From positions 1 to 64,000 of the forward strand of contig JAEYUC010000036.1 of NCBI GenBank assembly GCA_023433705.1: a stretch of DNA of 64,000 bases, written 5' to 3'. This DNA is from Pseudomonadota bacterium. GTDB taxonomy: Bacteria; Pseudomonadota; Gammaproteobacteria; Steroidobacterales; Steroidobacteraceae. The notes under the pieces are model-generated. The model saw nothing but the letters and a program-made list of their open reading frames with translations. It was not told where the DNA came from and made no database searches. The translations under genes and the position numbers were made by a program. Below, piece by piece: positions 38,935 through 46,921 of this stretch (position 1 is its first letter; each line of letters opens with the position of its first letter).

Positions 38935-39974
38935 AGATTCTGCTCACCGGCGCCGCCGGATTCATCGGATTCCATACCGCGCGCAAGCTGCTCGAGCGCG
39001 GCGACGAAGTCGTCGGCCTCGACAATCTCAACGACTACTACGATCCGAACCTCAAGCGCGCGCGCCTCGCAATCCTCGAGCGCGAGCCGAAGTTCCGTTT
39101 CGTGAAGATGGATCTCGCCGACAAAGGCGGGATGAAGGCGCTGTTCCAGCGCGAGAAGTTCCCGCGCGTCATCCACCTCGCGGCGCAGGCCGGCGTGCGT
39201 TATTCGCTCGAGAATCCTCAGGCCTACATCGATAGCAACGTCACGGGCACGCTCAACGTGCTGGAAGGCTGCCGGCACAACGGCGCCGAGCACCTGGTGT
39301 TCGCGTCGACGAGTTCCGTTTACGGGCTCAACACGAACATGCCGTTCACGCCGCATCGCGGCGTCGACCATCCGTTGTCGCTGTACGCGTCGACGAAACG
39401 CGCCAACGAACTCATGGCGCACAACTACGCGGCGCTGTTCAAACTACCCGTCACGGGCCTGCGTTTCTTCACCGTGTACGGTCCCTGGGGCCGGCCCGAC
39501 ATGGCGCTGTTCCTGTTCACGAAGAACATACTCGAGGGCAAGCCCATCGACGTGTTCAACAACGGGCACCACAAGCGCGACTTCACGTTCGTGACCGACA
39601 TCGCCGAGGGCGTGGTGCGCGCCTGCGATCGCGTCGCGGCGCCGAATCCCGAGTGGAGCGGCAACGATCCCGACCCGGCCACGAGCAGCGCGCCCTTCCG
39701 CATCTACAACATCGGCAATAACGCGCCGGTGGACCTGTCGCGCTACATCGAGGTCCTCGAGGACTGCCTGGGCCGCAAGGCGCAGAAGAACCTGCTGCCG
39801 CTGCAGCCTGGGGACGTACCGGACACGTTCGCCGACGTGGACGATCTCGTGCGCGACGTCGGGTATAAGCCCGCGACGCCCGTGGAGGTCGGAATCCGCG
39901 CCTTCGTCGACTGGTACCTCGAGTACTACAAGACCGGCGCGCCGCAAGCCACGCGGGTGACCAACCTGGGCTGA
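38931..39974 (+). CDS. NAD-dependent UDP-sugar 4-epimerase (CapI/TviC-like)
   Basis: 347-residue extended short-chain dehydrogenase. It has the NAD loop TGAAGFIG (6-13), NLNDYYDPNLKRARL as in UDP-glucuronate 4-epimerases (CapI/LpsL), and the catalytic Y152-x3-K156. It is coupled by a GTGA overlap to the dehydrogenase, so its substrate is probably that enzyme's product, a UDP-hexuronic or hexosaminuronic acid. Vi-antigen TviB/TviC form the same functional pair. Confidence 0.86.
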   Translation: MKILLTGAAGFIGFHTARKLLERGDEVVGLDNLNDYYDPNLKRARLAILEREPKFRFVKMDLADKGGMKALFQREKFPRVIHLAAQAGVRYSLENPQAYIDSNVTGTLNVLEGCRHNGAEHLVFASTSSVYGLNTNMPFTPHRGVDHPLSLYASTKRANELMAHNYAALFKLPVTGLRFFTVYGPWGRPDMALFLFTKNILEGKPIDVFNNGHHKRDFTFVTDIAEGVVRACDRVAAPNPEWSGNDPDPATSSAPFRIYNIGNNAPVDLSRYIEVLEDCLGRKAQKNLLPLQPGDVPDTFADVDDLVRDVGYKPATPVEVGIRAFVDWYLEYYKTGAPQATRVTNLG

Positions 39975-39997
39975 CGTTCGGGTAGAGTTGCGGGCCT

Positions 39998-41170
39998 GTG
40001 AAAGTCCCGCTGCTCGATCTCAAACCCCAATACCGTGCCCTGAAGGCCGAGCTCGACGCCGCGATCCTGCGCGTGAGCGAGTCCCAGTACTTCATTCTCG
40101 GCCCCGAGGTGAAGGCGCTCGAGGCCGCGACCGCCGCGTACTCGCAGTGCAAGTACGGCATCGGCATTTCCTCCGGTACCGACGCGCTGCTGATCGCGCT
40201 CATGGCGCTCGAGATCGGGGCGGGCGACGAAGTCATCACGAGCCCATACACGTTTTTCGCCACCGCCGGCACGATCGCACGAGTGGGCGCGCGGCCCGTG
40301 TTCGTCGACATCGAGCCCGAGACGTTCAACATCTCGCCCGCCGCCATCGAGAAGTTCATCGAGGCGCACTGCGAAACACGCAACGGCGTCTTGTTCAATC
40401 GCACGACCGGCGGACGCGTGCGCGCGCTCATGCCCGTGCACCTGTACGGCCAGATGGCCGACATGACGCGCATCATGGGCGTAGCGAAGCGCCATCAGCT
40501 CTCGGTCATCGAAGACGCCGCCCAGGCGATCGGCTCCGAGGATGCGCAGGGCCGCCGCGCCTGTTCGATCGGCGATATCGGATGCCTCTCGTTTTTCCCG
40601 ACCAAGAACCTCGGCGCGTTCGGCGACGCGGGCATGTGCGTGACGAACGACGAGCGCCTGGCCGCGAAGCTCATGAAGCTGCGCGTGCACGGCATGGAGC
40701 CGAAGTACTACCACGAGCTCATCGGCGGCAATTTCCGCCTCGACGAGATCCAGGCCGCGGTGCTCAACGTCAAGCTACCGCACCTCGACTCCTGGAGCGC
40801 GGCGCGCCAGCGCAATGCCGCGTTCTACGATGCCGCCTTCAAACGCGCCGGGCTCGGCGGAAAGGTCGTGACTCCGCCCGCGGCTCCCGCCGGGGCACGC
40901 CACATCTACAACCAGTACTGCATCCGCACCGCGCGCCGCGATGAAATGCGCAGCTGGCTGGCGGAGCGGGGCGTCGGCACCGAGATCTACTATCCGCTCG
41001 CCCTGCACATGCAGCAGTGTTTCGCCTATCTGGGGCACAAACCCCAGGATTTTCCGGAGTCGCTGCGCGCGACCCAGGAAACGCTGGCGCTGCCCATCTA
41101 CCCGGAGCTGGAAGAGTCGCAGCTTCAATACGTCGTCGACTCGGTAGCGGCGTTGCTCGAACAGCGCTGA
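39998..41170 (+). CDS. DegT/DnrJ/EryC1/StrS-family PLP sugar aminotransferase
   Basis: 390-residue sugar aminotransferase. It starts with the family-typical VPLLDLKPQYRAL, binds PLP through K203 (FFPTKNLGAFGDAG), and has EDAAQAIG with the cofactor aspartate. The N-terminus resembles 3-aminotransferases (WbpE, FdtB, QdtB) more than perosamine-type 4-aminotransferases. Possible substrates are a 3-keto UDP-uronate or the dTDP-4-keto-6-deoxyglucose made by the next gene (after a ketoisomerase not yet seen). GTG start; 23 bases after the epimerase and 7 before rfbB. Confidence 0.88.
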   Translation: MKVPLLDLKPQYRALKAELDAAILRVSESQYFILGPEVKALEAATAAYSQCKYGIGISSGTDALLIALMALEIGAGDEVITSPYTFFATAGTIARVGARPVFVDIEPETFNISPAAIEKFIEAHCETRNGVLFNRTTGGRVRALMPVHLYGQMADMTRIMGVAKRHQLSVIEDAAQAIGSEDAQGRRACSIGDIGCLSFFPTKNLGAFGDAGMCVTNDERLAAKLMKLRVHGMEPKYYHELIGGNFRLDEIQAAVLNVKLPHLDSWSAARQRNAAFYDAAFKRAGLGGKVVTPPAAPAGARHIYNQYCIRTARRDEMRSWLAERGVGTEIYYPLALHMQQCFAYLGHKPQDFPESLRATQETLALPIYPELEESQLQYVVDSVAALLEQR

Positions 41171-41177
41171 TCCGGGC

Positions 41178-42263
41178 ATGCGCAGGCTGCTGGTCACCGG
41201 CGGTGCGGGATTCATCGGTTCCAACTTCGTCGACCACTGGCTCGGCGCGCATCCGCGAGATCGTGTCGTCGTGCTCGACGCGCTCACGTACGCCGGCAAT
41301 CCGGCCAACCTGGCGGACGCGCACGAGCGCGAGTCATTCCGCTTCGTGCGTGGCGATGTCGCGGACACCGCGCTCGTCGAGACGCTGCTGCGGGAAGAGG
41401 TGCTCGACACGATCGTGCACTTCGCGGCCGAGTCGCACGTCGATCGCTCGATATCCGGTCCCGACGCGGTCGTCGCCACGAACATCGTCGGCACCCATTC
41501 GCTGCTGAAGGCCGCGCGGAGAGTGTGGATCGAGCAAAACGCGGTACCCGATCATCGCTTTCATCACATTTCCACCGACGAGGTGTTCGGTTCGCTCGGC
41601 GACGGGGAAGCCGCCAGCACCGAGACCAGCGCTTTCGCGCCCAACTCGCCTTATTCGGCCAGCAAGGCCGCGGCGGATCATCTCGTGCGCGCCTATCACC
41701 GCACGTACGGCCTGCGAGCGAGCATCAGCAATTGCTCGAACAATTACGGACCGCGGCAGTTTCCCGAGAAGCTCATCCCGCTGACGATCGTGAACATCCT
41801 GCGCGGCCGGCCCGTGCCGCTTTACGGTGACGGTCGCAACGTGCGCGACTGGCTGCACGTCGCCGATCACTGCCGCGGCATCGAGCTCGCGTTGACGCGC
41901 GGCAAGGCCGGCGAGGTCTACAACTTCGGCGGCGACACGCCGCTCGAGAACGTGACGCTCGTCCGGCGACTGTGCGCGCTGGTCGACGCGCGCTTCGCCG
42001 CGCAACCGGAGCTCGCGGCGCGGTTCCCCGAGGCGCCGCGGGCGCGGGGTCGCGAATCCTCCAGCCTGGTTACCTATGTCGAGGACAGGGCCGGTCACGA
42101 CCGGCGGTATGCCATCGACTTCGCCAAGGCCAGGCGCGAACTCGGCTACGAGGTCCGCCAAACCATCGCGGACGGACTGGCCGACACCCTCGACTGGTAC
42201 CTGGCCCGGGAAGACTGGTGGCGGGCCGTGCTCGAAGGGCGTCACCAGGCGGCGACGCTCTAG
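41178..42263 (+). CDS. rfbB: dTDP-glucose 4,6-dehydratase
   Basis: 361-residue RfbB/RmlB converts dTDP-glucose to dTDP-4-keto-6-deoxyglucose. The NAD loop TGGAGFIGSNF is at 7-17; HISTDEVFGSLG and Y159-x3-K163 (YSASK) form the active site, and NCSNNYGPRQFPEKLIPL is diagnostic. rfbA, rfbC and rfbD are not in the window, so the product may go to an amino-deoxy sugar here or to rhamnose with genes elsewhere. Confidence 0.95.
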   Translation: MRRLLVTGGAGFIGSNFVDHWLGAHPRDRVVVLDALTYAGNPANLADAHERESFRFVRGDVADTALVETLLREEVLDTIVHFAAESHVDRSISGPDAVVATNIVGTHSLLKAARRVWIEQNAVPDHRFHHISTDEVFGSLGDGEAASTETSAFAPNSPYSASKAAADHLVRAYHRTYGLRASISNCSNNYGPRQFPEKLIPLTIVNILRGRPVPLYGDGRNVRDWLHVADHCRGIELALTRGKAGEVYNFGGDTPLENVTLVRRLCALVDARFAAQPELAARFPEAPRARGRESSSLVTYVEDRAGHDRRYAIDFAKARRELGYEVRQTIADGLADTLDWYLAREDWWRAVLEGRHQAATL

Positions 42264-42321
42264 ATTGACCGCTTGCGGGTCTATACCATCGCCGCCAGCT
42301 TTCGCAGGTAGTTCACCAGCC

Positions 42322-43959
42322 ATGACTCATAACGACCGGAGCGCCGTATGGCGTTCCCTGGAGGCGCGCGCGGCCGAAACGCGCCGGGTAACGCTGCGTG
42401 CCATGCGCGACGCGGACCCCTACCGCGGCAGCCGATTTTCCGTCGAGGCGGTGGGGCTGCACCTCGATTTCTCGCGGCAACGCGTCGACGGTGACGCGCT
42501 GCGATTGCTGATCGCGCTCGCCGACGCCAGCGGATTGCGTTCGCGCATCGACGCGATGTGGCGGGGCGAGACCATCAATACGACCGAGGGTCGCGCGGTC
42601 CTGCACACGGCCCTGCGCGTGCCGGCCGTGTCGGACGACGCTCCCGGCGGCGCGGGCATCGCGCGCGAGGTGCTCGCCGAACGCGAGCGGATGCTGAAGT
42701 TCGCCGAAGAGGTGCGCAACGGAACGGTGCGCGGCTCCGGCGGCGCCCGAATCACGACGGTGGTCAACATCGGCATCGGCGGTTCGGACCTGGGCCCGGC
42801 GATGGCGGTCGAGGCGCTGCGTCCGCTCACCGAAGGCGCGCCCCGCGTAGTGTTCGTGTCGAACGTCGACGGCACGGATCTCGCGAACGTACTCGAGGAT
42901 GCGGATCCCGCGGGAACCCTGTTCATCGTCGCATCGAAGACCTTCACGACACAGGAAACGCTCGCCAACGCGCGCACCGCGCGCGCCTGGCTCGCGGGCC
43001 GCCTGGGCGAGGCGGCGGTGCCGGGGCACTTCGCGGCGGTTTCGACCAACGCGCGCGCGATGGACGCTTTCGGGGTGAATCCCGACTACCGCTTCTTGAT
43101 GTGGGACTGGGTCGGCGGCCGTTATTCGTTGTGGTCGTCGATCGGCGTCTCGCTGGCGATCGCGATCGGGCGCGAGCGCTTTCTCGAGCTGCTCGCCGGC
43201 GCGCACGAGATGGACGAGCATTTCCGCGGCACGCCGTGGGCGGGCAACCTGCCCGTGCTCATGGCGCTGTTCGGCGTCTGGAACATCAATTTCCTCGGTC
43301 TTCCGACGCTCGCGGTGTTGCCTTATGACGGCCGACTCAAACGATTCCCCGCGTACCTGCAACAGCTCGACATGGAGAGCAACGGCAAGTCCGTGGCGCT
43401 CGACGGGAGCGCGCTCGACATCGGTACCGCGCCAGTGATCTGGGGTGAGCCGGGCAACAACGCGCAGCATTCGTTCTTCCAGATGCTGCACCAGGGCACG
43501 CCGCGCGCGGCGCTCGATTTCCTGCTGCCCGCGCGTTCCTCGAGCGGCAACCAGGCGCAGGCGACGCTCGCCATCGGCAACTGCGTCGCCCAGGCCGAGG
43601 CATTCGCGTACGGCTACACGCTCGAGCAGGCCAAGGCGGAGCTCGCCGGACGCAACGTGCCGGCGGATCGCGTCGAACTACTCGCGCGTCACAAGGTCCA
43701 CGACGGCAACCGGCCGGCGTCGATCGTCGCATTCGAACGCCTCGACGCCCGCACGCTCGGCCGGCTGATCGCGCTCTACGAACACAAGGTGTTCGTGCAG
43801 AGCGTCGTCTGGGGCATCAACGCCTTCGATCAGTGGGGCGTGGAGCTCGGCAAGAAGATGTGCGAGGAAGTCCTGCCGTCCGTGACGGATCCCGACGCGG
43901 CCGGAACCCGTCCGTCGCTCGCGCCGTTGTTGCAGCGCTTGCGGGCGTGGCGCCAGTGA
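42322..43959 (+). CDS. pgi: Glucose-6-phosphate isomerase
   Basis: 545-residue phosphoglucose isomerase of the E. coli type interconverting glucose-6-phosphate and fructose-6-phosphate. Seen are IGIGGSDLGPAM, SKTFTTQETLANA, YSLWSSIG and QHSFFQMLHQGT. ATG 42322 gives the standard N-terminus. It supplies precursors for nucleotide sugars and is embedded in the operon: the first wzi-like gene starts within its stop codon (GTGA, 4-base overlap). Confidence 0.96.
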   Translation: MTHNDRSAVWRSLEARAAETRRVTLRAMRDADPYRGSRFSVEAVGLHLDFSRQRVDGDALRLLIALADASGLRSRIDAMWRGETINTTEGRAVLHTALRVPAVSDDAPGGAGIAREVLAERERMLKFAEEVRNGTVRGSGGARITTVVNIGIGGSDLGPAMAVEALRPLTEGAPRVVFVSNVDGTDLANVLEDADPAGTLFIVASKTFTTQETLANARTARAWLAGRLGEAAVPGHFAAVSTNARAMDAFGVNPDYRFLMWDWVGGRYSLWSSIGVSLAIAIGRERFLELLAGAHEMDEHFRGTPWAGNLPVLMALFGVWNINFLGLPTLAVLPYDGRLKRFPAYLQQLDMESNGKSVALDGSALDIGTAPVIWGEPGNNAQHSFFQMLHQGTPRAALDFLLPARSSSGNQAQATLAIGNCVAQAEAFAYGYTLEQAKAELAGRNVPADRVELLARHKVHDGNRPASIVAFERLDARTLGRLIALYEHKVFVQSVVWGINAFDQWGVELGKKMCEEVLPSVTDPDAAGTRPSLAPLLQRLRAWRQ

Positions 43960-45458
43960 ATCGGAACTTCGCGCCGGCGTCCGCGCGCATCGTGATCGCG
44001 CTGGCCGGCTTGTTCATGCTGGCGTCGCATCCGTCGCATGCCGATGCGGGCTGGTTCGAGTCCGGCGACGTGCAATTGCGCACCGACCTGCAGTTGCTCA
44101 ACGACGCCGAGGTGATCCGTTACCCGCTCAACCAGTGGCCGATTCCGCGCGCCGCGCTGCAGTTCGCGCTCGACGAAGCCAAGCCGCACCTGGCGACCAA
44201 CTCCTCGGTGCAGGCCGCGCTCGAGCGCCTGCGCACGCGGCTGACGCCGCCGCAGGGACGGGTGGTGTTCGACGCGGGAGTACGCGGCGGGCAGGCGGCG
44301 ATCGTGCGCGACTTCGACACGCCGGCCCGCGAGAACGCGGAGGTCGGCGGCGGACTCGATTTCGCGCAGGGCCGGTTCGCGGTGGGGCTCAACGCAACCG
44401 TGGTCGCGGATCCCGACGACGGGCAGGAGATCCGCGCCGACGGATCGCACGCGACGCTGCAGCTCGGCAACTGGATGGTGTCGGCGCACACGCTCGACCG
44501 CTGGTGGGGACCCGGGCACGAGGGCAGCCTGATCCTCTCCAGCAATGCGCGCCCGATGCCCACGCTCATGATCGAACGCGCGGCCGCGAAGCCGTTCGAA
44601 AACAAGTGGCTCAACTGGCTCGGTCCATGGCGTTTCAGTTTCGGCATCAGCCGGATGGAAGAGGAACGCGCCGACGTCGACTCGCCGTTGTTCATGGCGT
44701 GGCGCGTGGTCGTGATGCCCTTCAAGGACGTCGAGATCGGCTTCTCGCGCACGGCCCAGTTTTGCGGCGACGGCGCGCCCTGCAACGGCTCGGCCTTCTG
44801 GGACCTGCTGATCGGCAACGACAATCCCGGATTCGATGCGACGCCCGAAAGCGAACCGGGCAACCAGATGGCGGGCTTCGACCTGCGCTGGGCATCGCCC
44901 ATCGGCAACGGTCCCTACGCGGTGTACGCGCAGTACATCGGCGAGGACGAGTCGTCCTATCTACCCGTGAAGTATCTCGGGCAGTTCGGCTTCGAGGTCT
45001 GGAAGCCGTTCGCGCGCGGCGACGTGCTGCTGATGTTCGCCGAGTACTCGAATACCACGTGCTCGGCCCTGAGCAGCAGCGGTCCCTACTACGACTGCGC
45101 GTACAACCAGGGCCGCTACGACGTGGAAGGTTATCGGTATCGTGGGCGAGTCATCGGCCACACGGCCGACTCGGACGCCGAGACCTACGCGATCGGCGCC
45201 AACTACACGCAGATCGACGGATCCGTGTGGTCGGCGACGGTGCGCGCGGCGCAATTCAATCGTGACGGCTTCGATCCGCGCAACACCGTCAGCGCCGGAC
45301 CCGCCGATTACGCCGCGCTCGAGCTGGGCTGGCGCGGCAAGTTGTTCGGCGAGGCGTTTTCCGCGGAAGTCGGCATCGAGGCCCTCGATCCCGTCGGCGC
45401 CGGGCGCGACGTGGAACCCTACGGATTCATCGGCTGGCATCACGACTTCGAACCGTGA
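43956..45458 (+). CDS. Wzi-family capsule assembly outer-membrane protein, copy 1
   Basis: 500-residue capsule-assembly Wzi-family protein (PF14052-like). A signal peptide ends near SHADA (about 1-31). The body is a beta-barrel pattern with the conserved WWGPGHEGSLILSSNARPMPTL segment and the NQMAGFDLRW and QYIGEDESSYLP strands. E. coli Wzi is an outer-membrane lectin that anchors group 1 capsule. The GTG start at 43956 overlaps pgi and gives a normal signal peptide. A paralogue follows directly with a 4-base overlap. Confidence 0.88.
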   Translation: MNRNFAPASARIVIALAGLFMLASHPSHADAGWFESGDVQLRTDLQLLNDAEVIRYPLNQWPIPRAALQFALDEAKPHLATNSSVQAALERLRTRLTPPQGRVVFDAGVRGGQAAIVRDFDTPARENAEVGGGLDFAQGRFAVGLNATVVADPDDGQEIRADGSHATLQLGNWMVSAHTLDRWWGPGHEGSLILSSNARPMPTLMIERAAAKPFENKWLNWLGPWRFSFGISRMEEERADVDSPLFMAWRVVVMPFKDVEIGFSRTAQFCGDGAPCNGSAFWDLLIGNDNPGFDATPESEPGNQMAGFDLRWASPIGNGPYAVYAQYIGEDESSYLPVKYLGQFGFEVWKPFARGDVLLMFAEYSNTTCSALSSSGPYYDCAYNQGRYDVEGYRYRGRVIGHTADSDAETYAIGANYTQIDGSVWSATVRAAQFNRDGFDPRNTVSAGPADYAALELGWRGKLFGEAFSAEVGIEALDPVGAGRDVEPYGFIGWHHDFEP

Positions 45459-46921
45459 TCGCGCGCAAATTCCAGGTGCTGGCGGCACTCGCGTCGACGT
45501 TGCTGGCCGGGCCGGCGTTCTGCGACCCGTGGCTCGCTCCGGGCGACGTCGGGCTGCGCCTCGACATACAGCTCCTGGCCGATGAGGGGATTCTGCGTGG
45601 CCCCGTGACGACCTGGCCGATGTCATGGCCCGACATCGCGCGCGATGCGCTTGCGGCGCGCCCGTCGGACTACGACTTCGCGACGGCGGCGGCGTTGCTG
45701 AGAGTGCAGCGGCTGTCCCGCATGGCCTCGGCGCAGGGCTTCGCCGGCGCGGGCGTCCGAGTGAGCGGCGCCTACGAGCCGACGCCCCTGCGCGATTTCG
45801 CCGAAACGCCGCGCGAGGAGGGCGAGGTGGCCCTGCGCGCGAGCTGGCTCGGCGATCATCTCGCGCTCAACCTTCAGGGCTCTTATGTCGCCGATCCGGA
45901 CGACGACAAGGATTTCCGTCCCGACGGCAGCTATCTCGGCATCAACGTCGGAAACTTCATGATCTCCGCCGGATACATGGAGCGCTGGTGGGGACCGGGC
46001 TGGGACAGCAGCCTGATCCTCTCGACGAACGCGCGGCCGATTCCGAGCATCACCGTGGAGCGCAACTACACCGATCCGTTCAAGAGCCGGTGGTTGAGCT
46101 GGATCGGTCCGTGGCGCGCGAGTATCGCCCTTGGAGAAATGGAGTCGAACGGCGTCGAGGTCCCCGGGATCCGTTTCCTCGCCGCGCGCGTCAATTTCCG
46201 GCCCCGGCCATGGCTCGAGGTGGGACTCACGCGCACGGCGCAGTGGTGCGGCGGCGAACGGTCCTGCGACTGGAACACGTTCACCGACATGCTGTTAGGC
46301 CGCGACAACCAGACCTCCGAAGACGGGTTCGTCGACGACCAGCCCGGCAACCAGATGGCCGGATACGACATGCGCCTGCGTTCGCCGTGGAAGAAGTTGC
46401 CGCTGACGTTCTACACGCAGTGGATAGGCGAGGACGAGGCGGGCGGACTGCCCAGCAAGTTCATCGGCTTGTTCGGCCTCGAGGGCTGGTGGTCGAGCGA
46501 CCTGGGCGGCTTTCGCGTGCGGGGCGAGTATTCGGATACCGCGTGCAATTTTTCGCGCGAGACGCCGGAGTTCAACTGTGCGTACCGCAATGCCATCTAC
46601 CCACAGGGTTATGCGTACCGCGGCCGGATAATCGGACACTCGATGGACAACGACAGCCGGATGTACTCGGTCGCGGGTACCTTGAGTAGGCCGGACGGCT
46701 CCGTCCTTTCCCTGACGCTGCGCAAGGTCGAGCTCAACCGCGATGGGGGACCGCACGCACTGAGCGAAGTGCCCCGGGACGTCGACAATGTAGAATTTCG
46801 CTACTCGCGGGCGCTCGGAGCAGGCAAGATCAGCGCCGGTATTGGTATGGACGATCCGGGTCCGCGGACAGGTGAGTCTTCGCGGGTCCACGGGTTCGTC
46901 GTTTGGCAACAAGGATTCTGA
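45455..46921 (+). CDS. Wzi-family capsule assembly outer-membrane protein, copy 2
   Basis: 488-residue paralogue of the preceding protein, sharing the WWGPGWDSSLILSTNARPIPS segment, LSWIGPWR, the RTAQWCGG cysteine strand, GNQMAGYDMRL and QWIGEDEAGGLPSKF. The signal peptide ends near AFCDP. The two copies are clearly homologous but diverged along their whole length, so the duplication is not recent. GTGA overlap with copy 1; the export gene then begins within its stop codon. Confidence 0.88.
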   Translation: MIARKFQVLAALASTLLAGPAFCDPWLAPGDVGLRLDIQLLADEGILRGPVTTWPMSWPDIARDALAARPSDYDFATAAALLRVQRLSRMASAQGFAGAGVRVSGAYEPTPLRDFAETPREEGEVALRASWLGDHLALNLQGSYVADPDDDKDFRPDGSYLGINVGNFMISAGYMERWWGPGWDSSLILSTNARPIPSITVERNYTDPFKSRWLSWIGPWRASIALGEMESNGVEVPGIRFLAARVNFRPRPWLEVGLTRTAQWCGGERSCDWNTFTDMLLGRDNQTSEDGFVDDQPGNQMAGYDMRLRSPWKKLPLTFYTQWIGEDEAGGLPSKFIGLFGLEGWWSSDLGGFRVRGEYSDTACNFSRETPEFNCAYRNAIYPQGYAYRGRIIGHSMDNDSRMYSVAGTLSRPDGSVLSLTLRKVELNRDGGPHALSEVPRDVDNVEFRYSRALGAGKISAGIGMDDPGPRTGESSRVHGFVVWQQGF

